From NCBI GenBank assembly GCA_015679245.1, contig CP064953.1, forward strand, positions 310,001 through 374,000: DNA of 64,000 nt, in the 5' to 3' direction. Shown one piece after another: positions 47,715 through 57,410 of this stretch (the stretch's first letter is position 1; every line of letters begins with the position of its first letter). The stretch comes from Actinomycetaceae bacterium zg-1166. Lineage in GTDB: Bacteria > Actinomycetota > Actinomycetes > Actinomycetales > Actinomycetaceae. Position numbers and translations under genes: made by a program. The notes below the pieces were generated by a model. That model was not told the DNA's origin, ran no database searches, and saw only the letters and a program-made list of their open reading frames with translations.

Positions 47715-48172
47715 AGCGATCCTTATTGACGAAAGTTGCAATATCACCATTCTAAGGAAGGAATCGGACAAGATTTCTGTGCGTTCACTTCCGTTTTCTC
47801 GCTCACTCTTACACTCAGTTCCCTGGTAGTAGGAGTTCTCTGCATTTTTCCGTTCTACCGAGGTGACAATTTTTAGGGTGTTCCACCCGCGAATAATGCT
47901 GCACTATAGGGCTGCTAGGGCTGCGTTAGGTACGAATACGGTATGTGTCCACGACAAGCTGACGATTTTCACTCACAACACGTAAGCTGCGCGCACATGT
48001 GGTATGTGCTGGTGGATTAGTGCTGTCAAGAGCAGTCTGGGAGCGTGCGGCGCGAATATAGCGGAATACAGTAAGTACCACATGCTGCTGCCATTCAAGA
48101 GTGATAAAGCTCGTATGCGCTCGGAGCGAGAGGGTATGACGATCTCTATACCTACCGCTAGGCTTGGAAGTG
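47715..48172. other. Divergent region between the DoxX and sigma factor genes
   Basis: 458 bp with no convincing gene. A 9-base repeat AGGGCTGCT/AGGGCTGCG lies near 47909. I looked for a SigR-type GGAAT-N-GTT promoter before the sigma gene and did not find a clear one. Confidence 0.45.
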
Positions 48173-48766
48173 ATGAGTACTGTGATTCGCACTACGGAGG
48201 CGCCTGACCTTGCGCGTCGATTCGAGGAGGAGGCTCTCCCTCTCCTCGACCAGATCTATGGGGCAGCAATGCGGCTCACTCGCAATCCACAGGACGCTGA
48301 GGATCTGGCGCAGGAGACATATGCGAAAGCCTTCGCTGCATTTCACCAGTTCACAGAGGGAACCAACCTTAAGGCGTGGATCTACCGCATCCTCAACAAC
48401 ACCTTTATTTCCAACTACCGCAAGGCACAGCGCCAAGTGAAGCAAGCTGATTCGCCTGACGTTGAGGACTGGCAAGAGTTTGAGGCGGCCTCTCATCAAT
48501 CTCGTGGGCTTGAATCTGCTGAAGCGCAGGCAATCGAAAATCTTCCAGATTTGGAGATTAAGGAGGCTCTGGCGAGCTTGCCCGAGGATCGTCGGCTCGC
48601 AGTGTATCTAGCTGACGTGGAGGGATTTTCTTATCAGGAAATTGCCGAGATTATGGATACACCGATCGGTACGGTCATGTCACGCCTTCATCGTGGGCGC
48701 CGCCAGTTGCGTGAGGCGCTCGCGGAATATGCGGCAGAACTCGGGTATGGAAAGAAGGAAGGATGA
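48173..48766 (+). CDS. sigH: SigH/SigR-type (RpoE-like) RNA polymerase sigma factor
   Basis: Group 4 sigma factor for thiol-oxidative and heat stress. Region 2 [17 protein letters not shown] and [21 protein letters not shown], and region 4 [17 protein letters not shown] then [17 protein letters not shown] are clear. 197 residues from ATG 48173 with GGAAG upstream. The zinc anti-sigma gene starts inside its stop codon (ATGA), the standard sigR-rsrA arrangement. Confidence 0.93.
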   Translation: MSTVIRTTEAPDLARRFEEEALPLLDQIYGAAMRLTRNPQDAEDLAQETYAKAFAAFHQFTEGTNLKAWIYRILNNTFISNYRKAQRQVKQADSPDVEDWQEFEAASHQSRGLESAEAQAIENLPDLEIKEALASLPEDRRLAVYLADVEGFSYQEIAEIMDTPIGTVMSRLHRGRRQLREALAEYAAELGYGKKEG

Positions 48767-49071
48767 TGGGAATGGAAAGGGAGGACGAGGATTTCCTCGC
48801 TCAACTCGAAAGTACGATTGCAAAGAATCAGGCGTGCGGTTGTGCTGAGGTGAGCGACTATATCTTCGAACTCATTGATGCTCAGATGCCCAAGGAGCAG
48901 GTGGCTCGGATGTATGCTCACCTCGCTTCCTGCCCACATTGTTCTCAGATCGCCGAGGCGGAACACCACGTGCGCGAAATCGTCAGACGTTCGTGTTGTG
49001 AGTCTGCACCGAGTTCTCTACGGATGAAAGTGACGGCTTTTCTTTCGGTGTATAGGGAAGCAACGTCGTAA
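48763..49071 (+). CDS. rsrA: Zinc-binding redox anti-sigma factor (RsrA-like)
   Basis: Holds the SigH/SigR factor inactive until oxidised. 102 residues. The ZAS motif HLASCPHC gives His53, Cys57 and Cys60; further cysteines are Cys25, Cys27 (CGC) and Cys78-Cys79. In RsrA-type proteins a disulfide releases zinc and the sigma factor. It overlaps the sigma gene by 4 bases. Confidence 0.92.
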   Translation: MMGMEREDEDFLAQLESTIAKNQACGCAEVSDYIFELIDAQMPKEQVARMYAHLASCPHCSQIAEAEHHVREIVRRSCCESAPSSLRMKVTAFLSVYREATS

Positions 49072-49302
49072 TGCGAAGTGGTGCGCTGTTCGGCTAGTTT
49101 CGTTGCGTGAGAGCCGAGATCTGCTGGAGACGTGTGGCATACATGAAATACTGCGAAAATATAGGGGATAGCCTTTGGTCGTATCATGCCGCTATAATTG
49201 GGCGTTGCCCTGTCGCGGCGCAGTGCGCAGAGCCTTCGGGTTTGCAGGCGCTCAAGCGGCTGAATATCGCAGTGTGCGGTACGTATATAAAAGGAGAAGC
49301 AG

Positions 49303-49377
49303 ATGAGTAGGCGTGGTCGTAAGCGTCGCTCACGTGCGGGGAAGGCTGCTAATCACGGCAAGCGTCCCAACGCATGA
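49303..49377 (+). CDS. 50S ribosomal protein bL37 (24 residues)
   Basis: Tiny basic protein: MSRRGRKRRSRAGKAANHGK then RPNA. It matches the actinobacterial bL37 known from mycobacterial ribosome structures, with the invariant NHGKRPN end. AAAAGGAGAAG sits 5 bases before the ATG, TATAAT lies at 49193-49198 and a strong terminator follows at once. It often follows sigH-rsrA in actinobacteria. It is short enough to be missed by many gene callers. Confidence 0.93.
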   Translation: MSRRGRKRRSRAGKAANHGKRPNA

Positions 49378-49383
49378 GAGTGT

Positions 49384-49415
49384 GGAGGCTCGGGTGATCC
49401 CGAGCCTCCTTTTAC
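49384..49415 (+). terminator. Rho-independent terminator after bL37
   Basis: 11-bp perfect stem GGAGGCTCGGG / CCCGAGCCTCC with a TGAT loop, followed by TTTTA. Confidence 0.93.
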
Positions 49416-49796
49416 TTAGCTGTCTCAACCTATCTCAACGTGGTTTTAGAGTTACAGGTTGAAGGGGATGTGGGGCTTATTGGCCATGTCGTGTTGATTG
49501 TGGGGGCTATAAGCCTAACTGGAACCTTATGTTCGATTGGTGAGAAGGTGGGGTGCATGTGTGTACGTGCGTGTACGTGTAGGTAATTCCACACTTAAGC
49601 ATGTGTTAAGTACGTATAACTTTATTATTTCGTCAGGTTTCACACTTTGGTTTTACTGTCGATTCGATGCTGCACTCTCAATCTTTAAGACCATATTCCA
49701 TATATTGGACACTTTGGCTGACAAATCTTCTCTTTGTACGTAAAATTGGTCGTCTAGCCGGGAGTACTATCTGGCTACTTAACGAAGGGAAAATAC
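49416..49796. other. AT-richer leader region of the solute-binding protein gene
   Basis: 381 bp with no gene. Holds the GTGTACGTGCGTGTACGTGT repeat (near 49561), the palindrome at 49593-49611 and AT-rich DNA that presumably contains the promoter. AACGAAGGGAAAA precedes the ATG. Confidence 0.5.
49593..49611. promoter_or_regulatory. 19-bp inverted repeat, possible operator
   Basis: ACTTAAGCATGTGTTAAGT has perfect 6-bp arms around a 7-base centre, about 185 bp upstream of the solute-binding protein gene. Confidence 0.4.
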
Positions 49797-51494
49797 ATGA
49801 AGAAGACAGGATTTGTCGCACTGCTTGCGACAGCCGCCCTGGCACTTTCTGCATGTGGTGGTTCTGGTTCCTCCAGCTCTGACGGCTCTACCAAGAGCAA
49901 AGAAACTACCAAGAGCAAAGGTGCAGATTACCTCAAGGCCAATTACGATGACCTCAAGGAAGGTGGCAAGCTCAATCTCTCTATTGGTGAACTCGCTGAG
50001 CAGTCCAACCCGTTCCATCAGGATGCTAGCGCTTACGTCACCCGGCTGTGGTACTGGTATAACCCCCAGCTCGCCCTCTTTGATGACGATGGCACCTGGC
50101 ACTACAACCCTGACTACTTCGATGATGTGAAGGCAGAAGAGGTAGGTGGCAACACGGTTCTCACCTACAAGATCAAGGACGAGGCCACTTTCAATGATGG
50201 CACTCCGATCGATTACCGCGCTTTCGAGACCACGTGGATGACGAACAATGGTAAGGATATCAAAGCCTTCCCAGCAAGCTCCACCGATGGCTATGAGCGC
50301 ATCGAGTCTGTTGCTCCCGGTGCCAATGATAAGGAAGTTGTTGTTACCTTCGATGGCATATACGCCTGGTGGCAGGGTCTGTTCAACATGGTTCTTCACC
50401 CCACGATTAACACGTCGGATGCCTACATCCACAAGTACTCTAACAACCTTAACCCCGACCTCGGAGCCGGCCCTTACAAGGTGGAAACCTACGATCAGGC
50501 TGGTGGCCGTGTCTCCTTCGTCCCCAACGAGAAATGGTGGGGACCCAAGGGCAAGCTTGAGAGCGTGAACTACAAGGTCATGGATCCCCAGGCGGAACTC
50601 AACGCCTTCCTCAACGGCGAAATCGATGTGATTTCCGCTGCTTCTGCTGAGCGCTACACCGCCGTCAAGGATAAGACTGGTGTCACGATATACAACACTT
50701 TCATTCCGTCGAATGCTCTCTTCATGCTGAACGCAAAGAACGCCGTTCTTTCCGATGAAAAGGTTCGTAAGGCCATCTTTGAGGCTATCGATCGCGAGTC
50801 GATCCAGAAGGTTGTATTCCAAGGTACTGAGTACACCGAGAATCTTCCCGGTTCTTTCTCCCTCTTCGAGAGTCAGAAGGGCTACGAGGATAACTTCGGC
50901 AAGGTCGTGAGGTACGATGCTGAAGCCGCCAAGAAGGGCTTTGAGGAAGCGGGCTGGGTTGCTGGAGCCGACGGCATCCGCGAGAAGGACGGACAGAAGC
51001 TCTCTCTGCGTTTCGTCCTGGTGGGTAACTCCGCTACAGCTAAGAACCGCGCTTCTGCCATTCAGCAGATGATGAAGAACGTGGGCGTGGATCTTCAGAT
51101 TGAAGAGCGTCCCGCTTCTGAATTCTCGAAGATCGTAACTTCGCGTGACTTTGACGCCATGGTCATGGGCTTTACCTCCACCGATCCTTTCGGTGTAGCT
51201 TACTTCGGCCAGATCTATTCCTCTGATTCCGGCCTGAACCGCTCTGGCACTGGCTCGCCTGAATTCGATAAGAAGATCGATGAACTTCAGAAGATTGGTA
51301 ATCCAGACGAGCAGATTAAGAAGGCTAACGAGCTTGAAACGGAAGCCTTTAAGTTCTATGGCATCATGCCTCTCTACAACGGCCCCGGTAAGTCGGCTGT
51401 GAAGGAAGGCCTCGCCAACTTCTCTGGTGATATCGGCGATGGTGCAATGGGCTTCGCTATCAAGGCCAAGGAAGACATCGGGTGGGTTAAGTGA
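49797..51494 (+). CDS. Family 5 ABC transporter solute-binding lipoprotein (peptide/nickel type)
   Basis: 565 residues. Signal peptide with lipobox LSAC (Cys20), then a Ser/Gly/Thr/Lys-rich linker and the large two-lobe SBP_bac_5 fold: FHQDASAYVTRLWYWYNPQL, YKIKDEATFNDGTPIDYRAF (the classic W-x-F-DG-P region in variant form) and GAGPYKVETYD. Likely binds oligopeptides. No permease or ATPase genes are adjacent, so it must use a transporter encoded elsewhere. Lysine-rich, AAG-biased codons suggest high expression. Confidence 0.92.
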   Translation: MKKTGFVALLATAALALSACGGSGSSSSDGSTKSKETTKSKGADYLKANYDDLKEGGKLNLSIGELAEQSNPFHQDASAYVTRLWYWYNPQLALFDDDGTWHYNPDYFDDVKAEEVGGNTVLTYKIKDEATFNDGTPIDYRAFETTWMTNNGKDIKAFPASSTDGYERIESVAPGANDKEVVVTFDGIYAWWQGLFNMVLHPTINTSDAYIHKYSNNLNPDLGAGPYKVETYDQAGGRVSFVPNEKWWGPKGKLESVNYKVMDPQAELNAFLNGEIDVISAASAERYTAVKDKTGVTIYNTFIPSNALFMLNAKNAVLSDEKVRKAIFEAIDRESIQKVVFQGTEYTENLPGSFSLFESQKGYEDNFGKVVRYDAEAAKKGFEEAGWVAGADGIREKDGQKLSLRFVLVGNSATAKNRASAIQQMMKNVGVDLQIEERPASEFSKIVTSRDFDAMVMGFTSTDPFGVAYFGQIYSSDSGLNRSGTGSPEFDKKIDELQKIGNPDEQIKKANELETEAFKFYGIMPLYNGPGKSAVKEGLANFSGDIGDGAMGFAIKAKEDIGWVK

Positions 51495-51520
51495 TTCTCA
51501 CACTTAACGCGTAAAATAAA

Positions 51521-51554
51521 GGAAGGGCGCTCCTGTCAAGGAGCGCCCTTCCTA
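51521..51554. terminator. Terminator after the solute-binding protein gene
   Basis: 14-bp perfect stem AGGAAGGGCGCTCC / GGAGCGCCCTTCCT with a 6-base loop. The better T-rich flank (TTATTTTA) is on the minus strand, so it may mainly stop transcripts of the convergent PH-like gene. Confidence 0.88.
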
Positions 51555-51664
51555 TGCGGGAAGCTCTTCATTTCAGAATTTCTTCAGAATGTTCGCGGAT
51601 GACATTCCCAACGAGTTCGCGGGAAAGAACATTGAGGGAATGAAGACGAGGTTTCAAAGTTTCC

Positions 51665-51698
51665 CCAGGGTGCTTTAAATTGAGCCAGGGCACTTTAA
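51665..51698. repeat. Imperfect tandem repeat, period 20
   Basis: CCAGGGTGCTTTAA (51665-51678) and CCAGGGCACTTTAA (51685-51698), followed by two further weaker GGNTAAAGG copies. Confidence 0.7.
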
Positions 51699-51712
51699 GG
51701 GGCTAAAGGGGG

Positions 51713-52366
51713 TTAAAGGAGAGCAACCCCCAAGCCGAGGAGGGCAAGGCTACAGGCGGTCAAGAGAATACGAGCCCATGCAAGAGATCGGCTTGTCGTC
51801 AAGGAAGAACATTCACGTGCTATTTCGGAAGATGAGGTGCGCGAAGCTCCCGTGCGCATATCTTCCACCAAGCGCGCCGTAGTGAAGGTAGTGGCGCGAA
51901 GGCTTACCTGCCCACTTGTGATCTCAGGGATGGGGTTACCGGGTTGATAGGAGGAATCGTGGGAGGCCTTGTGCGCACCTATGTCGGCTCTCTGTGGGGT
52001 TTTCGGCGCGCGGAACTGGCGAGCCGAAGCCGCTGAGGAGCCGAAGGAACGTGAGCGAGCCTTAAGTTTTGCCGTAGTGAAGGTAAGCCCCCACTGCGTT
52101 TCTATGTCGATAAGATCGGCAAAAGAGATACATGTGGTGGTGAAGGTGTTGGCAATTACTACTCCCTCGGCATTGACTTCCACATGAGGAAGGGCATAGA
52201 GCACGAAGCCAAGAAGAGTGAGACCCAGGCAAAAGAGGAAGGTACCGGCGAGGCCGTGTGTTCCCACTTGCTTGAGCTGAACGAGGAGAATAAGGGTGGC
52301 GCAGATGCCGAAGGCGATAGCAATCGAGTACTGTGATGTCGCCCGCAGCTTGTAGATGGGTTCCAT
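51713..52366 (-). CDS. PH-like domain membrane protein
   Basis: 217 residues from ATG 52366. Two membrane helices at the N-terminus (SIAIAFGICATLILLVQL, GTFLFCLGLTLLGFVLYAL), then a bacterial PH-like segment (VEVNAEGVVIANTFTTTCISFADLIDIE), a long polar Ser/Arg-rich stretch and a C-terminal helix. This is the layout of bPH6-type proteins of actinobacteria; function unknown. The frame is open to 52555 but that part overlaps typA. It is divergent from typA. Confidence 0.7.
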   Translation of the reverse strand: MEPIYKLRATSQYSIAIAFGICATLILLVQLKQVGTHGLAGTFLFCLGLTLLGFVLYALPHVEVNAEGVVIANTFTTTCISFADLIDIETQWGLTFTTAKLKARSRSFGSSAASARQFRAPKTPQRADIGAHKASHDSSYQPGNPIPEITSGQVSLRATTFTTARLVEDMRTGASRTSSSEIARECSSLTTSRSLAWARILLTACSLALLGLGVALL

Positions 52367-52495
52367 ACCTGTATTTTCGCTCAGGCGAGAGTAAAATTGA
52401 TAGGCGGCGCGTTCGCGCCCCACGTAGCGCAAATGCGCTTCGCGCACAGAGGCGCCCCGGCGGTGCCTAGCTTGGGGCAGAAGAACGAGGAATGA

Positions 52496-54406
52496 ATGAG
52501 TAGCCGTAGCCGTAAAGATCTCCGAAATGTTGCTATCGTCGCCCATGTCGATCATGGCAAGACGACTCTCGTCGATGCGATGCTCTGGCAGTCAGGTGCT
52601 TTCGGAGAGCGCGCCACTGTGGAGAAAACAGGTGAGCGTGTTCTGGATTCAGGGGATCTAGAGCGCGAAAAGGGCATCACGATCCTCGCCAAAAACACTG
52701 CCATCCGCTACACCGGGCCGGCTGCCTCTACCTATGGGGTTCGCGAGGGCGTGACGATCAACGTTATTGATACTCCTGGTCACGCCGATTTTGGTGGTGA
52801 GGTTGAGCGCGGCCTCTCCATGGTTGACGGTGTAGTACTCCTTGTCGATGCCTCAGAAGGGCCCCTTCCGCAGACTCGTTTTGTTCTTCGCAAGGCACTG
52901 GCTGCTGGTCTTCCGGTGATTACCGTGGTGAATAAAGTGGATCGCCCTGATGCTCGCATCGCGGCCGTGGTGGAAGAGACTCAGGATCTCCTGCTTTCCC
53001 TCTACTCTGATCTTGATGGCGACGACGATATGCTCGATCGCCTGCTTGATATCCCCGTGATCTACTGTGCTGCAAAGGCGGGATACGCCGATACTGAGCC
53101 ACCTGCTGATGGTGAGTTACCTGCCAATAGGAACCTCGAACCACTCTTTGAGGCAATTCTTCGCTACATCCCGGCTCCCTCTTACGACGACGATGCCCCG
53201 CTCGTTGCGCAGGTAACGAACCTTGATTCCTCACCTTTCCTCGGGCGTCTCGCCCTCATGCGCGTGTATTCAGGTGAACTGAAGAAAGGAGCTTGGGTGG
53301 GGTGGGCGCGTTCGGATGGCAGTATCTCGAAAGTGCATATTTCCGAACTCCTCATGACTCGCGGCCTTGAACGTGAGAGTGCCACGCGCGCGAGGGCTGG
53401 TGACATCGTCGCAGTTGCAGGAATTTCCGATATTACGATCGGTGATTGCCTTGTGGATCCCGAAGATCCGCGCCCACGTGAGCCTATCCATGTGGATGAC
53501 CCTGCGATTTCGGTGACGATTGGAATTAACACCTCGCCGATGGCGGGCAAGGAAAAAGGTCATAAGCTCACAGCTCGCCAGGTCAAAGATCGCCTTGATG
53601 CCGAGTGTGTGGGAAATGTCTCTATTCGAGTGCTTCCCACTGAGCGTCCAGATCAGTGGGAAGTTCAAGACCGCGGCGAACTCGCCTTGGCGATTCTCGT
53701 CGAACAAATGCGCCGCGAAGGTTTCGAACTGACGGTAGGGAAACCCCAGGTGGTGACGAAGGTCATTGACGGAAAAACCTGTGAACCGATAGAGCGCGCC
53801 ACGATTGATGTCCCCGAAGAATTCCTCGGAGCCGTCACACAGTTGATGGCTGCACGTAAGGGTCGTATGGAGACGATGGAAAACCACGGAAGCGGTTGGG
53901 TACGTATGGAATTCCTCGTGCCCGCACGCGGCATGATCGGCTTCCGCTCCCAGTTCCTCACTCAGACCCGAGGCAATGGCATTGCCTCCTCTATTGCGGA
54001 AGGCTATGCGCCGTGGATGGGGCCGATCGAGACGCGCGCTACAGGCTCTCTTGTTTCCGATCGTGCAGGGCAGGTTACAGCCTATGCTCTCCAGCGCCTT
54101 GAGGATCGCGGCACATTTTTTGTTGAACCTGGCAACGAAGTCTACGAAGGTCAAGTTGTCGGGGAGAATCCTCGCGACGAAGATATGGATGTCAATGTGG
54201 TGCGTGCGAAGGAAATGACGAATATGCGTTCGGCCACGGCAGATGTGTTTGAGACTCTCCAAGCACCGCGCAAACTCACTCTCGAAGAATCTATTGAATT
54301 TGCTGGTGAAGACGAGTGTATTGAAGTAACGCCGGAAGCTGTACGTATCCGAAAGGTTATCCTCGATTCCACGGAACGTTTCCGTGCCGGGCGACGAGCG
54401 AAGTGA
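52496..54406 (+). CDS. typA: Translational GTPase TypA/BipA
   Basis: Ribosome-associated GTPase of the EF-G family that helps 50S assembly under stress. AHVDHGKTT (16-24), DTPGHADFG and [11 protein letters not shown] are the G1, G3 and G4 motifs; the C-terminal [20 protein letters not shown] is the BipA-specific domain. 636 residues, normal. GAGGAATGA precedes the ATG. Confidence 0.96.
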   Translation: MSSRSRKDLRNVAIVAHVDHGKTTLVDAMLWQSGAFGERATVEKTGERVLDSGDLEREKGITILAKNTAIRYTGPAASTYGVREGVTINVIDTPGHADFGGEVERGLSMVDGVVLLVDASEGPLPQTRFVLRKALAAGLPVITVVNKVDRPDARIAAVVEETQDLLLSLYSDLDGDDDMLDRLLDIPVIYCAAKAGYADTEPPADGELPANRNLEPLFEAILRYIPAPSYDDDAPLVAQVTNLDSSPFLGRLALMRVYSGELKKGAWVGWARSDGSISKVHISELLMTRGLERESATRARAGDIVAVAGISDITIGDCLVDPEDPRPREPIHVDDPAISVTIGINTSPMAGKEKGHKLTARQVKDRLDAECVGNVSIRVLPTERPDQWEVQDRGELALAILVEQMRREGFELTVGKPQVVTKVIDGKTCEPIERATIDVPEEFLGAVTQLMAARKGRMETMENHGSGWVRMEFLVPARGMIGFRSQFLTQTRGNGIASSIAEGYAPWMGPIETRATGSLVSDRAGQVTAYALQRLEDRGTFFVEPGNEVYEGQVVGENPRDEDMDVNVVRAKEMTNMRSATADVFETLQAPRKLTLEESIEFAGEDECIEVTPEAVRIRKVILDSTERFRAGRRAK

Positions 54407-54433
54407 TGGCGAAAGAATGAGAGTGGGGCAAGG

Positions 54434-54853
54434 GTGCTGAAGAGAATAGGAGAGATTGCTTGCGGGTTGTGCATGGGCGTGTGTACCGGGCTTGTAGCCT
54501 GTCTCGTTCACGCCGGGCCTGTGGGGATTGCTGCCTTGGGTATTCTCCTTGCCTTTACTCTTATGGCAGCTGGAGCGTGGTATCTCATGGAGGCCAGGCA
54601 CAGTTTGGCCTGGCTCGGCTACGTTCTCGGTTCATCTGCCCTCATCGTCGCAGTGTTCTATCTCCACCCAACGAACGACATTCTTGTTGCCGCAGAAGGT
54701 TGGCCGACGAGTGTCTGGATCGTGGTGGGGCCTCTGGGTGGAATTCTAGGTGGATGCCTCCCTAGGGTTCTTGATCGTGTGAAGATTCGTCGTCGTGGTG
54801 GTGTTGATCTCCAGGGTGATTCGCCTTCTTCTTCTGTCGGATTTGCCCGATAG
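54434..54853 (+). CDS. Small integral membrane protein (DUF6113-like)
   Basis: 139 residues with four hydrophobic helices and a basic cytoplasmic tail (DRVKIRRRG). Starts at GTG 54434, 27 bp after typA, so probably in the same transcript. It resembles the four-helix actinobacterial DUF6113 proteins in size and position; no function known to me. Confidence 0.65.
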   Translation: MLKRIGEIACGLCMGVCTGLVACLVHAGPVGIAALGILLAFTLMAAGAWYLMEARHSLAWLGYVLGSSALIVAVFYLHPTNDILVAAEGWPTSVWIVVGPLGGILGGCLPRVLDRVKIRRRGGVDLQGDSPSSSVGFAR

Positions 54854-54887
54854 AATAACGAAGTTGCGTCCTGAGAAAGGGGTTCGC

Positions 54888-56990
54888 GTGGCAGAGAAGG
54901 AAATGCCGGTCGAGAGTCACGTCGATGAGGTTGAGAGTGCGCCTACTCGTGGCAGAGATGACGCGGTATCTCCGGTTAGGCAGACGGTAGTGCGTCGCTC
55001 AATGTTTGAACGCGCTGCGACGCTACCTCATGGCAAGGACGATAGGCCGCATTCAGATGCGGAACCGCCTTCGAGGATGCCTCAACCAGCTGAATCCACT
55101 GATTCACTCGCTCTTTCTGATCTCAAGGATGTTCCCACGCAGGCTATTGCCCCTGAGGCTGCATATACGAGGGAGAACACGGGGATACTTCCAGGGGTCG
55201 CACTCGATGAGGAACTCGAAGAAACAGAGGTGTCCAAAGGCCACACGGTAGGTGCTGGCAAAGATTCCCAGATCGACGAATATGGCCAAGAGGAGGCAGT
55301 GCCGGCCAAGCGCACTCGTCATAAGGTAGCTTTTCTTGCCTGTGCAGTAGTGGCACTCCTGGCTGTGGTCTACGTAGGTGCAGCTTTTCTTCTCTCTAAC
55401 AGAGTTCCTGCGGGCACAGAAATCGCCGGTGTGGATGTCTCAGGTATGTCGCGTGAGGATGCACGTGCTGCCCTCGTTTCCTTGCTGAGTCCCCGAGCGA
55501 GCGAACCTGTTACGGTGAGTGTGGGAGAAAAAGAAGCTACGGTGGATCCCACGGTTTTCTCCCTCAAAGTAGATGAGAAAGCCACGATTGATTCTCTTGT
55601 GGGCTTTTCTTTCAATCCCGTTCGACTCTGGGCGCATATTTCCGGTGGGCGTAATCTCGCGCCCGTCCTCAGCGTGGATGAGGAAGCGCTTCGAGCAGAA
55701 ATTGCCAAGCTCGCCACCATTCTCAACACTGAACCTGTGGATGCTTCCGTCGCTTTCTCAGCGAGTGATCCGGCCAATGTTTCAGTGAATGCTACCCAAG
55801 CGGCAGAGGGCATGAGCGTAGATACTGAGGCGGCTTATAAGGAGCTTTCGACGAATATCCTTTCGGCCACGCAGCCGATTCGTTTAGCTGCAACTGCCAC
55901 TGCACCCGCAATTACTGACGACATTGCGGCAAAGGCTGTGGAGCAAGGCACGATTCTCATTTCCGATAAAGTCTCGGTGATGGTGGGGGAGAAGCTCGTC
56001 GAACTTACTCCTGCTCAGCTTGCCTCGGTTGCGAGTTTTACTCCCGAAGGGAGCACGCTCACTCTCGCTCTTACGCCACAGGCGCTTGCTGACATGGTGA
56101 GAGCTGGAGCGAGTGATGTACTCAAGCCTGGCGTGGATGCGCGTGTGGAGATCGTGGATCACACTACGCCTACGGTGATTCCTTCAGAAGACGGAGTGGG
56201 AATTGATGAGGCAGACCTCGCAGCGAAGGTTCTTACAGCAGCGACCTCAACAAACCGCACAGCCTCAATAACTCCCATAGCGATTCCGGCTGCCTTCACC
56301 ACGGCTGACGCGCAGGCTCTGGGCATCAAGGAAGTTGTTTCAGAGATAAAGACCCCACTCACGAGTGACTCAGTGCGCACACAGAACCTTCTCGTCGGTA
56401 CAAAACTCGTAGCAAATACCTTGGTCAAGCCAGGAGAGACTTTCTCTCTCTCCGAAAAACTCGGTGATATTTCCCCTGAGAGAGGCTTCACTTCTTCAGG
56501 TGTAGTGACCAATGGTTTCAATTCCACCGCGCTAGGTGGCGGCCTCTCCCAGCTTTCGACAAATACCTTCAACGTGGGTTATCTCGCAGGCATGGTGGAT
56601 GTGGAGCACAAGCCGCACTCCAAGCACTTTAGTCGCTACCCTACAGGGCGTGAGGCAACTCTCTGGACAGGTCAGATTGATATGAAGTGGAAGAACAACA
56701 CGCCCTATGGAGCGATAATTGACGCCTGGGTGGAAGGGGGCTACGTCCACACGAAACTGTGGTCGACAAAGTACTGGGATGTCACCACCACTACCTCAGC
56801 TCCCTACAACTATGTCCAGCCCACAACGAGACATAACCCTGCTGCTGATTGTGAACCGATGCGTGCGGGAGAAGCAGGATTCACTGTTCGTGTGCAACGT
56901 ACTGTCTCCCATGAGGGTGTGGTTGATCCCGAGACAACGGGCGGCTACACATGGACGTATCAACCTGTGGATGCAGTGGTCTGTAACTAG
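54888..56990 (+). CDS. VanW-family protein with peptidoglycan-binding-like domains
   Basis: 700 residues from GTG 54888 (GAGAAAGGGG 5 bases upstream). About 145 acidic disordered cytoplasmic residues, one membrane helix (147-169), two tandem YoaR/PG_binding_4-like domains (about 172-470), then the VanW domain with KPGETFSLSEKLGDISPERGF, ALGGGLSQLSTNTFNVGYLAG and GREATLWTGQIDMKWKNNTPYG. Despite the name, such proteins occur without vancomycin resistance; a wall-related extracellular role is inferred. Confidence 0.9.
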   Translation: MAEKEMPVESHVDEVESAPTRGRDDAVSPVRQTVVRRSMFERAATLPHGKDDRPHSDAEPPSRMPQPAESTDSLALSDLKDVPTQAIAPEAAYTRENTGILPGVALDEELEETEVSKGHTVGAGKDSQIDEYGQEEAVPAKRTRHKVAFLACAVVALLAVVYVGAAFLLSNRVPAGTEIAGVDVSGMSREDARAALVSLLSPRASEPVTVSVGEKEATVDPTVFSLKVDEKATIDSLVGFSFNPVRLWAHISGGRNLAPVLSVDEEALRAEIAKLATILNTEPVDASVAFSASDPANVSVNATQAAEGMSVDTEAAYKELSTNILSATQPIRLAATATAPAITDDIAAKAVEQGTILISDKVSVMVGEKLVELTPAQLASVASFTPEGSTLTLALTPQALADMVRAGASDVLKPGVDARVEIVDHTTPTVIPSEDGVGIDEADLAAKVLTAATSTNRTASITPIAIPAAFTTADAQALGIKEVVSEIKTPLTSDSVRTQNLLVGTKLVANTLVKPGETFSLSEKLGDISPERGFTSSGVVTNGFNSTALGGGLSQLSTNTFNVGYLAGMVDVEHKPHSKHFSRYPTGREATLWTGQIDMKWKNNTPYGAIIDAWVEGGYVHTKLWSTKYWDVTTTTSAPYNYVQPTTRHNPAADCEPMRAGEAGFTVRVQRTVSHEGVVDPETTGGYTWTYQPVDAVVCN

Positions 56991-57085
56991 CTTCTGGGCC
57001 GGTTCTCAAAGGTTATGAGTGTGCGCTATGCCGCTGCAGAAAACCTGTGGGGACATTACGGTGAGTGTGGAGGAAAGGAAGAATC

Positions 57086-57409
57086 ATGACGTATGTGATC
57101 GCATTGCCGTGTGTGGATGTGAAAGATCGCGCGTGCGTAGATGAGTGCCCTGTGGACTGCATCTACGAAGGCGATCGCACGCTCTATATCCATCCCGACG
57201 AATGTGTGGATTGTGGAGCCTGCGAGCCTGTCTGCCCCGTCGAGGCGATCTACTACGAGGATGACGTTCCCGAGGAATGGTCTGCTTTTACTGCTGTTAA
57301 TGCCGAGTTCTTTGACGAGCTTGGCTCCCCCGGTGGTGCAGCTCGCCTTGGAGCAACCGGGAAGGATCATCCTTACGTGAAAGCGCTTCCACCGAATAAG
57401 GCCGAGTGA
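57086..57409 (+). CDS. fdxA: Seven-iron ferredoxin
   Basis: Low-potential electron carrier with one [3Fe-4S] and one [4Fe-4S] cluster. Cysteines at 9, 17, 21, 25 (CVDVKDRACVDECPVDC) and 40, 43, 46, 50 (CVDCGACEPVCP). 107 residues with the usual C-terminal GSPGGAARLG. AGGAAAGGAAG before the ATG. dapC starts 2 bases after its stop, the same order as in mycobacteria. Confidence 0.95.
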   Translation: MTYVIALPCVDVKDRACVDECPVDCIYEGDRTLYIHPDECVDCGACEPVCPVEAIYYEDDVPEEWSAFTAVNAEFFDELGSPGGAARLGATGKDHPYVKALPPNKAE

Positions 57410-57410
57410 C

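Noticed and set aside
47926-48207. Small open frames upstream of the sigma factor on both strands
   Set aside because: Neither has a start site or protein-like composition; one overlaps the sigma gene start.
49779-50822. 347-codon open frame antisense to the solute-binding protein
   Set aside because: A shadow of a strongly biased coding sequence; the translation is low-complexity Val/Gly/Glu and has no ribosome binding site.
53270-54601. 443-codon open frame on the minus strand opposite typA
   Set aside because: It lies wholly antisense to a well-conserved GTPase gene, its translation has no domain features and His/Arg/Phe-rich composition, and it arises from typA codon usage.
54888-56990. 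Vancomycin resistance gene
   Set aside because: VanW-domain proteins are common in susceptible bacteria; no vanHAX or vanRS genes are here.
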